A stretch of DNA of 64,000 nucleotides from an uncultured Planctomycetales bacterium. Lineage in GTDB: Bacteria; Planctomycetota; Planctomycetia; Pirellulales; Thermoguttaceae. This document shows positions 34,182 to 43,045 of the stretch, piece by piece. The stretch spans positions 4,162-68,161 of the forward strand of contig CALARR010000227.1 in NCBI GenBank assembly GCA_937889015.1. The letters run 5' to 3'. The position numbers were made by a program, and so were the translations under genes. Positions within the stretch are counted from its first letter, which is position 1. Each line of letters starts with the position of its first letter. Below the pieces are notes generated by a model. The model had not been told where the DNA came from. It saw only the letters and a program-made list of their open reading frames with translations, and did not search any database.

Positions 34182-36254
34182 ATGACAGGCTTGGTTTCTC
34201 CGCTGCTTTCGCTGCTGGTGTGGGCCGCGGAACCGCAACAGGTTCTGGCCGATTATCAGACACATTGTCCCGTGTCGGCGATTGAGACACGCGACGCGAC
34301 GATCGAGTTGGCCCCCGACAAGCCGGTGCTCCAGGTGCAGTTCGGCCACAAGCAGGCGTGGCCGGGGATCACGTTCAAGGCGTCCCAAGGCGCATGGGAT
34401 CTCTCGGCCTACGGCCAGGTGGTGGTCGAGGTGACCAACCTCGGCACGCAGCCGGGGAGCTTCGGCGTGCGTGTGGACACGCCGGAGACGCAGGGCAAGA
34501 ACGTGGCCTTGCAGCAGAGCGTCACTTTGGCGCCGCAAGAGACCCAGGAAGTCCGCGTGCGCATGCGGCCCAAGCTGCCGCCGCAACTGGCCGACAAGCT
34601 GTTTGGCATGCGAGGATTTCCGGGCGGCTGGCAAGAGAAGGGGGGCACCGATCCGGCGCGCATCACGCAGATCACCGTGTTCACCGGCAAGCCTACGGTC
34701 GACCATCGGCTGCAACTTGGCCCGGTGCGCGCGTGCGGTGCGCGCCCCGCGGCGGCGCCCGACGATCCGGCCAAGCTGTTCCCGATGATCGACACGTTCG
34801 GCCAATACATGCACGCGGATTGGCCGGGCAAGACGCATTCACCGGAGGATCTGGTGCAGCATCGGCAGCGGGAGGCGGCCGACCTGGCGGCGCATGCGGG
34901 GGCCAGCGAGTGGGACGTGTACGGCGGGTGGAAGGCCGGGCCGCAGTTGAAGGCCACCGGCTTCTTCCGCGCCGAGAAGCATCAGGGCAAGTGGTGGTTG
35001 GTCGATCCTGATGGGCGGCTGTTCTGGTCGCACGGCAACGATTGCGTGCGGTTGGGCAACGCCACCACGCCCATTACTGACCGCGAGTTCTGGTTCGCGG
35101 ACCTGCCGGCCAAGGACTCGCCGTGGGCGCAGTTCTACGGAAAGGGCTGGGGCGCGGCCCACGGTTACTACGAGAAGAAAGGCTATCGAACGTTCAACTT
35201 CAGCGCGTTGAACTTGCTGCGCAAGTACGGAGACGACTGGAAGACTCTGGCGGCCGAGATGGCGCATCGCCGGCTGCGGAGTTGGGGCATGAATACCATC
35301 GCCAACTGGTCCGACATGTCGATTGCCCTGCTGCGCCGGACGCCCTACGTGGGGACGGTCAGCAGCATGTCGCGGCGGATCGAAGGGAGTAGCGGCTATT
35401 GGGGCAAGTTCCCCGATCCGTTCGATCCGGACTTCGCCCTGTCGCTGGCCAAGGGGATGCAGGCGTTGAAGGAGACACTCGGCGACCGGTGGTGCCTGGG
35501 CTACTATGTCCACAACGAGCTGGCGTGGGGCGACGAGACCTCGCTGGCCGCAGCGGCCTTGACATCGCCCGCAGACCAACCAGCCAAGCTGGCCTTTGTG
35601 CAGGATCTGAAAGCCAAGTACGCAACGATCGCGAAGCTGAATCAGGCCTGGGGCGTCGAGCACGCTTCCTGGGATGCCTTGCTGGCCAGCACCACTGCGC
35701 CCGACAAGAAGAAGGCCCAGGAAGACCTGACGGCCTTCTACACGCGGATCGCCGAGCAGTATTTCCGTGTCTGCCGCGAGGCGGTCAAGCAGGCCGCGCC
35801 GCAGCAATTGTATCTGGGGTGCCGTTTTGCCTGGTCGAACGAGCGCGCGGTGCGCGCGGCGGCCAAGTACTGCGACGTAGTCAGTTTCAACCGTTACAAG
35901 AACACGGCCGACGATTTCCGCCTGCCCGAGGGCGTGGACATGCCGACGCTCATCGGCGAGTTTCACTTCGGGGCCCTGGACCGGGGTATGTTCCACACGG
36001 GCCTGCGCCCGACCGAGAGCCAGACGGCCCGAGCCGAGGCCTATCGCCGTTATGTGAACGGCGCCCTGGACAACACCTGGTTGGTCGGGACGCATTGGTT
36101 CCAGTATGGGGACCAGGCGACCACCGGCCGGACCGACGGCGAGAACTACCAGATCGGTTTCCTGGACGTGTGCGATACGCCTTACCCAGAGACGGTCGAC
36201 GCCTGCCGCGAGGTGGGCTATGGGATGTATGCGCGGCGGCTCGGTTCGCGGTGA
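34182..36254 (+). CDS. secreted glycoside hydrolase, GH50/agarase-like
   Basis: This 690-residue protein has a short signal peptide (to about residue 16), a jelly-roll-like N-terminal region (~20-190) and a (beta/alpha)8 catalytic domain. HNELAWGDE near residue 446 and IGEFHFGALDRG near 590 fit the acid/base and nucleophile positions of GH50 beta-agarases and relatives. The family cleaves beta-1,4-galactosyl bonds in agar-type polymers, but related sequences of unknown activity are common. AAGGA precedes the ATG at 34182. It is separate from the lyase operon by 167 bases that include a palindromic repeat. Confidence 0.68.
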   Translation: MTGLVSPLLSLLVWAAEPQQVLADYQTHCPVSAIETRDATIELAPDKPVLQVQFGHKQAWPGITFKASQGAWDLSAYGQVVVEVTNLGTQPGSFGVRVDTPETQGKNVALQQSVTLAPQETQEVRVRMRPKLPPQLADKLFGMRGFPGGWQEKGGTDPARITQITVFTGKPTVDHRLQLGPVRACGARPAAAPDDPAKLFPMIDTFGQYMHADWPGKTHSPEDLVQHRQREAADLAAHAGASEWDVYGGWKAGPQLKATGFFRAEKHQGKWWLVDPDGRLFWSHGNDCVRLGNATTPITDREFWFADLPAKDSPWAQFYGKGWGAAHGYYEKKGYRTFNFSALNLLRKYGDDWKTLAAEMAHRRLRSWGMNTIANWSDMSIALLRRTPYVGTVSSMSRRIEGSSGYWGKFPDPFDPDFALSLAKGMQALKETLGDRWCLGYYVHNELAWGDETSLAAAALTSPADQPAKLAFVQDLKAKYATIAKLNQAWGVEHASWDALLASTTAPDKKKAQEDLTAFYTRIAEQYFRVCREAVKQAAPQQLYLGCRFAWSNERAVRAAAKYCDVVSFNRYKNTADDFRLPEGVDMPTLIGEFHFGALDRGMFHTGLRPTESQTARAEAYRRYVNGALDNTWLVGTHWFQYGDQATTGRTDGENYQIGFLDVCDTPYPETVDACREVGYGMYARRLGSR

Positions 36255-36338
36255 ACGGATCTTCTGGTTCCGCTTGCCGCTTCGTGCTGCTTCCTTGGAT
36301 ATCGGCTCTTGACGGCTTCAGCCATGGGAGATGCTTGC

Positions 36339-38381
36339 ATGCGGAACTGGGTTGCCGCGATGACGGTCTTGACGCTCTTGGCCCTGGCTGCGGTGGCCGG
36401 CGCCAAGCATCCCGAAGACCAATACGGCAGAGAGTTGCCGATTGTCGGCCAATTGGGCTGCGGGCCGGCGATGGACGTGGCGCTGGACGGAGATCGGCTC
36501 TATGCCATCGGCGGCGGATGCCTGTACGTGGCCGACGCCACCGATCCGGCTGCGCCCAAGATCATCGGCAAGCTTGGCGGTCTGGGTTCTGTGCGGCAGA
36601 TCGTCGTGCGCAACGGTGTGGCCTACATCACCTCGCGCGAGGACGGCCTGTTTGTGGTCGACGTGCGGCACGCGGAACGGCCGGAGCTGTTGTGCCACTA
36701 CGACACGATCGAGTTGGCCACGGGCATTGCGGTTTCAGGAGACGTGGCCTTCGTGGCCTGCCGGAACTGCGGTGTGGAACTGATCGACGTGCGCGATCCG
36801 CGCCGTCCGATCCACATGAGCACCGTGCGCACCGGCGAAGCCCAATCGGTCACCGCGCGCCACGGCATCCTGTTTGCCGGGGTCTGGGGCACCAGTGAGG
36901 TGGTTGTCTGCGACGTACGCGATCCGTGGCATCCGCGCATCCTGAGCAAGGTCCCCCTGGACGGCTATGGCGATGGCGTGGAGGTGCACGGCAAGTATTG
37001 CTTTGCCGCGACCGGGCATCATTCCCGGGCCACGCCCCGGAAGAACGAGGGCGACCCGGGATTCGGACGCGGACACGGCATGGAGATCTTCGATGTAGAA
37101 GATCCGGGCCAACCGCGGTTCGTGGCGCGGATCAAGCTGCCAGTCTGGTATCGCATTGGCATGGACATGTGGGACGTGATCCCTTCGGGCCGGCACGCCT
37201 TTGTGGCGGACACGTACAACGGCGTGTTTGTGATCGACGTGGCAGACGTGTCGCAGCCCCGGCTGGTGGCCCACTGCCAATTGCCGATTCGGCCGGGCAA
37301 GAATGATCCGACGCCGGTCGGCGGGATGGCGATCGGCAAGGGGTGCATCTATGTGGCCGGGGCCTGGAGCGATGTGCACGTGATCCGCGCTGAGGGGCTG
37401 GCTCAGCCGGTTGTGCCCGAGCCGGACCGGGCTCCGGTCATCCCGCCGCGCGGCGACTTGCCGAGCAACGCGCTGTATACGGTCTATGAGGCGGGAGGCC
37501 AGGTGTATGCGGTCGCGCCCGACGGTCAACAGGCGTGGATTGCGGCCGGAATGGCGGGCGTGCAGTTGGTGGCGATCGAACCCCAGGTGAAGAAGTTGGC
37601 GCAGTATCGGACCGAAGGGTTTGCCATGGATGTGAAGATCCAGGGCGACCGGCTCTACGTGGCCGAAGCGATGGGAGGATTGTCGATCTGGAAGCGTGGG
37701 GTGGCGGGCGAGCTGACTTGCCTGGGCCGATACCGAGTGCCAGGCGAATCGATCAAGCAGGTGGTGGTTCCCTCGCCCGGCAAGTACGCCTTGCTGCATG
37801 TAGGGGCGAGCCGTCTGCAGATTGTCGACGTATCGGATCCGAGTCAGGTTCGCTGTGTGCTGCGAGACTCGCGACTGGGGCTGTTCTACAGTCTGCCTTT
37901 GGTCAACGGCCTGACGGAGGGCCGCTATGCCTGTTGCCAATGGCACGTCACGGGCCTTTACTGGTACGATCTGGGCGGCGAGAAGCCGCGTTACACGGGC
38001 GACAACTTCGGCGGCCGCGTGAGCGCGGACAACGGGGCCACGCCGCTGGGCGACAAGCTCTTGCTGGTCTACGGGGGGAAATACTTGTTGACCGAGCGGA
38101 GCGAGACGCGGTCGCCGAGCGAACTGCCGCAGTATGCGATTTCCGGATGTAGGCTCAACGGCAAGCCGACCCTTGACGGGCAACGTCTTTACACCTCCAG
38201 CCGCTATACGGGCCAGGTGTGCGCGGTGGACATCGGCCAAATCGACAAGCCGCGTCTGCTGAGTCGGCTGGAACTTGCGGAACATCCGGGGGTCATCGCC
38301 GTGGAACAGGGCTTGCCTTTGATCCCGGGGGGTTATCAGGGGTTGGTGATTTGGCATGCGATGCGGCAGAAGCTCGACTGA
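36339..38381 (+). CDS. secreted LVIVD-repeat beta-propeller protein
   Basis: This 680-residue protein has a signal peptide (AAMTVLTLLALAAVAGA). LVIVD repeats recur along its length: LYVADATDPAAPKIIGKL, GLFVVDVRHAERPELL, GVELIDVRDPRRPIHM, GVFVIDVADVSQPRLVAH and LQIVDVSDPSQVR. These build a propeller-type surface or periplasmic domain, with no catalytic motif visible. GGGAG eight bases upstream supports the ATG at 36339. It follows the GH50-like gene by 84 bases and may bind glycan or the cell surface. The function is unknown. Confidence 0.7.
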   Translation: MRNWVAAMTVLTLLALAAVAGAKHPEDQYGRELPIVGQLGCGPAMDVALDGDRLYAIGGGCLYVADATDPAAPKIIGKLGGLGSVRQIVVRNGVAYITSREDGLFVVDVRHAERPELLCHYDTIELATGIAVSGDVAFVACRNCGVELIDVRDPRRPIHMSTVRTGEAQSVTARHGILFAGVWGTSEVVVCDVRDPWHPRILSKVPLDGYGDGVEVHGKYCFAATGHHSRATPRKNEGDPGFGRGHGMEIFDVEDPGQPRFVARIKLPVWYRIGMDMWDVIPSGRHAFVADTYNGVFVIDVADVSQPRLVAHCQLPIRPGKNDPTPVGGMAIGKGCIYVAGAWSDVHVIRAEGLAQPVVPEPDRAPVIPPRGDLPSNALYTVYEAGGQVYAVAPDGQQAWIAAGMAGVQLVAIEPQVKKLAQYRTEGFAMDVKIQGDRLYVAEAMGGLSIWKRGVAGELTCLGRYRVPGESIKQVVVPSPGKYALLHVGASRLQIVDVSDPSQVRCVLRDSRLGLFYSLPLVNGLTEGRYACCQWHVTGLYWYDLGGEKPRYTGDNFGGRVSADNGATPLGDKLLLVYGGKYLLTERSETRSPSELPQYAISGCRLNGKPTLDGQRLYTSSRYTGQVCAVDIGQIDKPRLLSRLELAEHPGVIAVEQGLPLIPGGYQGLVIWHAMRQKLD

Positions 38382-38617
38382 ACCTTGCGTTGCCAAGGCC
38401 GTGACGGAGCATGCTTGGGCATCAGAAGAGGAGTATCGTGGCTGTCCCGCCCGTGGCCCTGGAAGACCGGCCTCACGGCATTATTTGCCTGGGACGCAAT
38501 ATTGCCCTCGATGGAGTTAATGTCCCCTGTTCCAACCGCCCACATCGATGTACGACAGTCCCCACGTATGGGCCTTTGGGGGTGTATCTGCTAGAATAGA
38601 AGCGGAGGGTCCAGGGA

Positions 38618-38848
38618 ATGATGAAATCTGTTCAGGGTGTCTATCGTGACGGCAGAATCGAATTGACGGAGCCGGTTCCTTCGGGCGTGGCTGGACCTGT
38701 GATTGTCACGTTCTTGGCATCGCCCGGGACGGTCGATCTCTCGCAACGGGGGATCGATGAACGACAAGCGGCCGACCTGAAGGGACGGCTGGCGGCATTT
38801 GCCGAAGACTGGCAGCGGCCCGAAATGGACGTCTACGATGCCCTATAG
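38618..38848 (+). CDS. antitoxin of MazF-type module (AF2212/DUF104-like)
   Basis: This 76-residue protein begins MMKSVQGVYRDGRIELTEP, the small beta-rich DNA-binding N-terminus of AF2212-type antitoxins. The acidic C-terminal half would wrap the toxin. GGAGGG lies upstream of the ATG at 38618 (38621 possible). It overlaps the toxin start by 11 bases, the typical arrangement for co-expression. Upstream, TAGAAT at 38592-38597 is a possible -10 without a clear -35. Autoregulation by the pair is expected from the family but not shown here. Confidence 0.65.
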   Translation: MMKSVQGVYRDGRIELTEPVPSGVAGPVIVTFLASPGTVDLSQRGIDERQAADLKGRLAAFAEDWQRPEMDVYDAL

Positions 38849-39185
38849 CCGCGGCGATGTGGTACTGGTGCTGTTTCCTGATTCCAACCTGCGTACGGCG
38901 AAGCGCAGGCCAGCGCTCGTAATCCAGGCGGACGGATTGGAGACAGGCTTGCCGCAGACGATTGTGGCGATGATCACGAGCAATTTGGATCGGGCCAATC
39001 ACCTCAGTCGCTTGCGGATCGCGAGTGACTCTCTCGAAGGCCGGGAAATGGGGTTGCTCGCTGACTCGGTCGTCATGACCGATAATCTCGCCACGGTGTT
39101 GTATCAGGAGATTGACCGACGGATCGGTCAGTGCCGTCAGATGACAGCCATCGACACCGCGCTTGGCCACACGCTTGGTCTTTAG
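38838..39185 (+). CDS. mazF: MazF/PemK-type endoribonuclease toxin
   Basis: This 115-residue PemK-like protein has the fold signature: RGDVVLVLFPDSNLRTAKRRPALVIQ at the N-terminus, the TIVAMITSNL strand, and the buried SVVMTDNLATV strand. It would cleave mRNA when freed from the antitoxin. The start is within the antitoxin gene. The pair stands alone in the glycan-degradation region, with no other mobile-element genes nearby, and may stabilise the region. Confidence 0.75.
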   Translation: MPYSRGDVVLVLFPDSNLRTAKRRPALVIQADGLETGLPQTIVAMITSNLDRANHLSRLRIASDSLEGREMGLLADSVVMTDNLATVLYQEIDRRIGQCRQMTAIDTALGHTLGL

Positions 39186-39282
39186 GACACCGCTGGGCTG
39201 CCGTAGGCCGTCGATTGCCTGGGAATGCCGGTCACGTGCTGTTCAGCATATTCCACCCAATGTGATCTTGGAGCACGACGTC

Positions 39283-41757
39283 ATGAGCTTCCATCCGACC
39301 GCATTTGGCATCGGCCCCACAGCTAGTATCGCCAGTCTGAGCGGCGGGGGGCAATCAGGCCACCGCCACGTGCTGGGACCAGTTCTGATGCTTCTGCTCC
39401 ACAGTCCCTTGCTGGCGAATGCGGCCGATGGTCTTCAAGAGGGGGAGACGCTCAAGGCCCTGGTGCGAGCCGAGCAGGCGGGGCCGAACCTCTTGCAGGC
39501 CGACGCCTGGCGCGCGTACGAAAAGGGGTTCCTGCCCGAAGCCGACGCCCTGCTGTGCGACAACGGTTCGGAGGCCACCTTGCGCCGCGGTGCGGTGCAG
39601 ACGGTGGAACTCAACCAGCGCGTGCCCGAGCCGATCGTCGCCTCGGCCTGGAGCAAGGCTCAAGCCGTGAGCGGGAACCGCGACTCGAACTATGCGGTGT
39701 ACCTGGACCTCGTTTACCAGGATGGCACGCCCCTGTGGGGCCAAGCGGCGCCCTTCGAGGTCGGCACGCATGATTGGCAGCAGGGGCAGTTGGTGGTGCT
39801 GCCGGAGAAGCCGGTCAAGCGCGTGAGTTTCTATCTGTTGTTGCGTGGACATTCGGGCCGGGCGTGGTTCCGGCAGCCGGAATTGCGCGCGATTTCCACG
39901 CCGCAGGGCGTGGTTCGCTTCGATGGCGTGCCCGTCGTTCCGCAGACCAAGGCCGAAGAGGGGTTCCAAGTCCGCGACGTCGGCGCCGGCGGCGATTTCG
40001 TGCGGATCGGCCGGCAAGCGTTGGACCTGAAGCTGCACGTTCAGCGGAGCGCGCAGGCCAACGCCGAGTTCTTTGACGTGGAATTGACCGACGCCAGCGG
40101 CAAGGACCGCGCGGTCACCCTGCTGTACGCCATTCCCGTGAAGTCGCAGGACGCCCAGTGGTTTGATTCCCTGCGGTTGGCGATTTCCGCGCAGGCCCGG
40201 CCCGAGCACATGTGGGCCAGCGCGTTCGGGGCGGGCATGGGGCGGTTGTCGCGTTGGCCGCTGGCGGCCGTGGGAGCGTGGCGCCAGGGCCAGGCCCTGG
40301 GCATCGACATGACACAGCCGGCGTTTTTCCGGGTGGGATACCATTCGGGCACGGGCGAGTTGTTCCTGGCCTACGACCTGGGCTTGACGCCCGAGAAGCC
40401 GTCGGCCAAGGTCCGCTTCTGCAAGTTCGGCTTTGATCCGGCCTGGGGGTTGCGCGGGGCGTTGGCCGCCTACTACGAGTTGTTTCCGGAGCACTTCCGC
40501 TGCCGCACGCCAGAGCAGGGCTTGTGGATGCCGTTTGCCAAGATCAGCGCCGTGCGCGGCTGGGAGGATTTCGGCTTCAAGTTCAAGGAAGGCAACAACG
40601 AGACCGCATGGGACGACAAGCACGGGATCATCACCTTCCGTTACACCGAGCCCATGACCTGGTGGATGAAGATGCCCGCGGAGATGCCGCGCACGATGGA
40701 GGCGGCCCTGGCCGAGGCCCGGCGTCTGGCCGACGAGAAGCAAGACCCGCGCGCCAAGGCCCTGTTGACCAGCGGCTATCACAACGCCCAGGGCCAGATT
40801 CCGGCCCGACTGCTGGACACGCCCTGGTGCAACGGGGCCGTGTGGAGCATGAACAGCATGCCGGGGATTGCGGGCGAGATCACGGATTTCAAGCTCAAGT
40901 GGAACGGCGAGCTGCGCGAACAGCTTTACGGTCCGAGTCGCAAGAACGATCTGGACGGCGAGTACATTGACTCCAGCGAAGGGTACGTGACGGATGAGTT
41001 GGACTTCCGCCGTGAGCATTTCGCCGCGGCGCGGACTCCGCTCTGCTTTTCTCCGGGCGGACATCGTCCAGCCATCTTCCGCGGCCTGATTGCGTTCGAG
41101 TACGTGGCCGGAATTGCGGCCGACATGCACGGGATGGGCAAACTGATGATGGCCAACGGGGCGCCGGGACGATTGTGCTGGCTGGCGCCGTTGCTGGAGG
41201 TCATGGGCACCGAGACCAACTGGAACCGCGGCGGCAAGTGGCAGCCTATGAGCGACAACGAGATGCTCTTCCGCCGCGGTTTGTGCCGCGGCAAGCCCTA
41301 TTGCTTCCTGATGAATACGGTGTTCGAGGAGTTTTCCAGCGAACTGGTCGAGAAGTACATGAAACGCTCGCTGGCCTACGGGATGTTTCCGGGCTTCTTC
41401 AGTCACAATGCGTCGCAGGGACACTACTTCACGCGGCCCGAACTCTATGACCGCGACCGGCCGCTGTTTCAGCGTTATGTACCGTTGTGCAAACGCGTGG
41501 CGGAGGCCGGCTGGGAACCGGTCACCCTGGCCCGCTCGAGCGACGAGCGCGTGTATGTGGAGCGATTCGGCCAGCGTTACCTGACCGTGCTCAACGACAG
41601 CGATCAACCGCGCACGGCGACCATCCACCTGGACGGCCTGCGCGCCGCCGCGGGACAGGATCTGGTTACCGGCCGGCGAATCGATTTCAACGAGGGGCGC
41701 GCCACACTCACCTTGGAACCCGAAGACGTGGCCCTGATTGAAGTAACGAGGCAGTGA
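39283..41757 (+). CDS. large secreted protein, probable glycoside hydrolase, family not recognised
   Basis: This 824-residue protein has a long N-terminus before a hydrophobic signal (PVLMLLLHSPLLANA), so the true start may be the ATG at 39388. Beta-rich domains precede a central (beta/alpha)8-like region with acidic clusters such as NDLDGEYIDSSEGYVTDELD and MGTETNWNRGG, as expected of a hydrolase. The C-terminus has a beta-sandwich ending (RYLTVLNDSDQPRTATIHL). I do not recognise the family. The stop overlaps the Tat-exported propeller gene downstream by one base (TGATG), so they are probably translated together and act on the same glycan. Confidence 0.65.
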   Translation: MSFHPTAFGIGPTASIASLSGGGQSGHRHVLGPVLMLLLHSPLLANAADGLQEGETLKALVRAEQAGPNLLQADAWRAYEKGFLPEADALLCDNGSEATLRRGAVQTVELNQRVPEPIVASAWSKAQAVSGNRDSNYAVYLDLVYQDGTPLWGQAAPFEVGTHDWQQGQLVVLPEKPVKRVSFYLLLRGHSGRAWFRQPELRAISTPQGVVRFDGVPVVPQTKAEEGFQVRDVGAGGDFVRIGRQALDLKLHVQRSAQANAEFFDVELTDASGKDRAVTLLYAIPVKSQDAQWFDSLRLAISAQARPEHMWASAFGAGMGRLSRWPLAAVGAWRQGQALGIDMTQPAFFRVGYHSGTGELFLAYDLGLTPEKPSAKVRFCKFGFDPAWGLRGALAAYYELFPEHFRCRTPEQGLWMPFAKISAVRGWEDFGFKFKEGNNETAWDDKHGIITFRYTEPMTWWMKMPAEMPRTMEAALAEARRLADEKQDPRAKALLTSGYHNAQGQIPARLLDTPWCNGAVWSMNSMPGIAGEITDFKLKWNGELREQLYGPSRKNDLDGEYIDSSEGYVTDELDFRREHFAAARTPLCFSPGGHRPAIFRGLIAFEYVAGIAADMHGMGKLMMANGAPGRLCWLAPLLEVMGTETNWNRGGKWQPMSDNEMLFRRGLCRGKPYCFLMNTVFEEFSSELVEKYMKRSLAYGMFPGFFSHNASQGHYFTRPELYDRDRPLFQRYVPLCKRVAEAGWEPVTLARSSDERVYVERFGQRYLTVLNDSDQPRTATIHLDGLRAAAGQDLVTGRRIDFNEGRATLTLEPEDVALIEVTRQ

Positions 41758-42959
41758 TGAGCAATATGCAGCGGCGGGAGTTCATGGCCACGGCAGTGGC
41801 CGGATACGGGGCTTGGGGTTGGACGCAAGCAAGCGGGTTTGCTGCAGACTCGAGCAGCCGCATCCCCCGGCCCTGTGCGCCCACGGCCTGGCAGAAGCAG
41901 GGCGTGGTGCTCCCGGCCGATCAAGGGTGGATTCAGAGCTTCACCTGCTCGGTCGAACCGTTGGATCGCGGCCGGTGGCGGCTATGGTACACGCAGCGCG
42001 TGCTTCCCGAAGGATCGCGCAAGATCGGCATTGCCGAAGGCCGGCCCGGCGAGCCGATGAAGCGGACTGCGGCGGTGGTGTCGCCAGGCGAGCCGGCCGA
42101 CGCCCCGCTGGCGATCGGCAACTTGCCGGAAGGGTGGCAGCCGGTCCAGCCGGTGTATTTGCGGTTGAACAACGGCCGGCACCGGTTGTACTTCTGGGCC
42201 CACGGGCCGAAGGTGGTGCGCTACCTGGCTGCCGAGAGCGAAGATGGCCGACGCTACAAGGTGCTGGATCCCGGCCGGCCGGTGCTCTATCATCCGGCCG
42301 ATCGGGCCGTGGATGGAAAAGCGGCAGTGGAGGCGGGACTGTCGCGCAGGGCCAGGCAGGTTGCCACGAAGCCGGACAGCGAACCGTTGGCGCCGGCCTT
42401 GCTGGTGTCGAACGACGCCACGAACGTGTATCAACTGGCCGATGGCAGCTTCGAGATGTACTCGGTGGGACTGGTGGAGGTGGAGAAGGGCCAGCCGGGC
42501 TACATGGCCCACGACAACACGCCGGGCTGGCTCCGCGTGATCGACCGCTATCGCAGCGAAGATGGCCTGCGGTTCACCGAACGGCAACGCGTGATCGTGG
42601 CCGACGAGCAGGACCCGGCCGACATGCAGTTCTACTACCTGGCCGTCAACCATACGCCGCAGGGGCGCATGGGCATGCTGGGCCACTATCGCGTGCAGGC
42701 CCAAACCATGGACCTGGAATGGTGTTTTTCGGCCGATGGGCAGCATTGGCAGCGGCCGGTGCGGCAGGCGTGGATTCCACGCGGTCAGCCGGGCGAGCCC
42801 GACAGCTATATGATCTACGCCTGCCATGCCCTGGTCTGCCACGAGAAGCGGTGGCACTTGTTCTATACGGCGGCCAACTGGGCGCACAACAAGAAGCACT
42901 CGTACGGGCCGCCGGAACAGGTTGTGATGTATGCCGTGTGCGACCGGCCTTGGTCTTGA
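41757..42959 (+). CDS. Tat-exported five-bladed-propeller protein, GH43/GH117-like
   Basis: This 400-residue protein starts with a twin-arginine signal (MQRREFMATAVAGYGAWGW). Short motifs such as RWRLWYTQRVLPEGSRKI, NNGRHRLYFWAH, DGSFEMYSVGLVEVE and KRWHLFYTAANWAH suggest the blades of a GH43/GH117-type propeller. No catalytic acid trio can be assigned with confidence. It is coupled to the large upstream glycosidase-like gene by TGATG. The ATG at 41766 directly before the Tat motif is an alternative start. Confidence 0.68.
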   Translation: MSNMQRREFMATAVAGYGAWGWTQASGFAADSSSRIPRPCAPTAWQKQGVVLPADQGWIQSFTCSVEPLDRGRWRLWYTQRVLPEGSRKIGIAEGRPGEPMKRTAAVVSPGEPADAPLAIGNLPEGWQPVQPVYLRLNNGRHRLYFWAHGPKVVRYLAAESEDGRRYKVLDPGRPVLYHPADRAVDGKAAVEAGLSRRARQVATKPDSEPLAPALLVSNDATNVYQLADGSFEMYSVGLVEVEKGQPGYMAHDNTPGWLRVIDRYRSEDGLRFTERQRVIVADEQDPADMQFYYLAVNHTPQGRMGMLGHYRVQAQTMDLEWCFSADGQHWQRPVRQAWIPRGQPGEPDSYMIYACHALVCHEKRWHLFYTAANWAHNKKHSYGPPEQVVMYAVCDRPWS

Positions 42960-43045
42960 ACAGATCGCGGTGTTGGCCGTGCCGGCGATGGAGCGTCGTT
43001 GAGCGATTGCTTTTCTGAGGCTCAACCAACCCAGAGGCGCCTGCC

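Noticed and set aside
38411..38599. Short open frame before the antitoxin gene
   Set aside because: No ribosome site or recognisable motif, and it would overlap a second open frame of the same kind. Treated as intergenic.
39355..41628. Long reading frame (757 codons) on the - strand opposite the large secreted protein
   Set aside because: The composition is shadow-like and the + frame has a signal peptide, beta-rich ends and a coupled partner.
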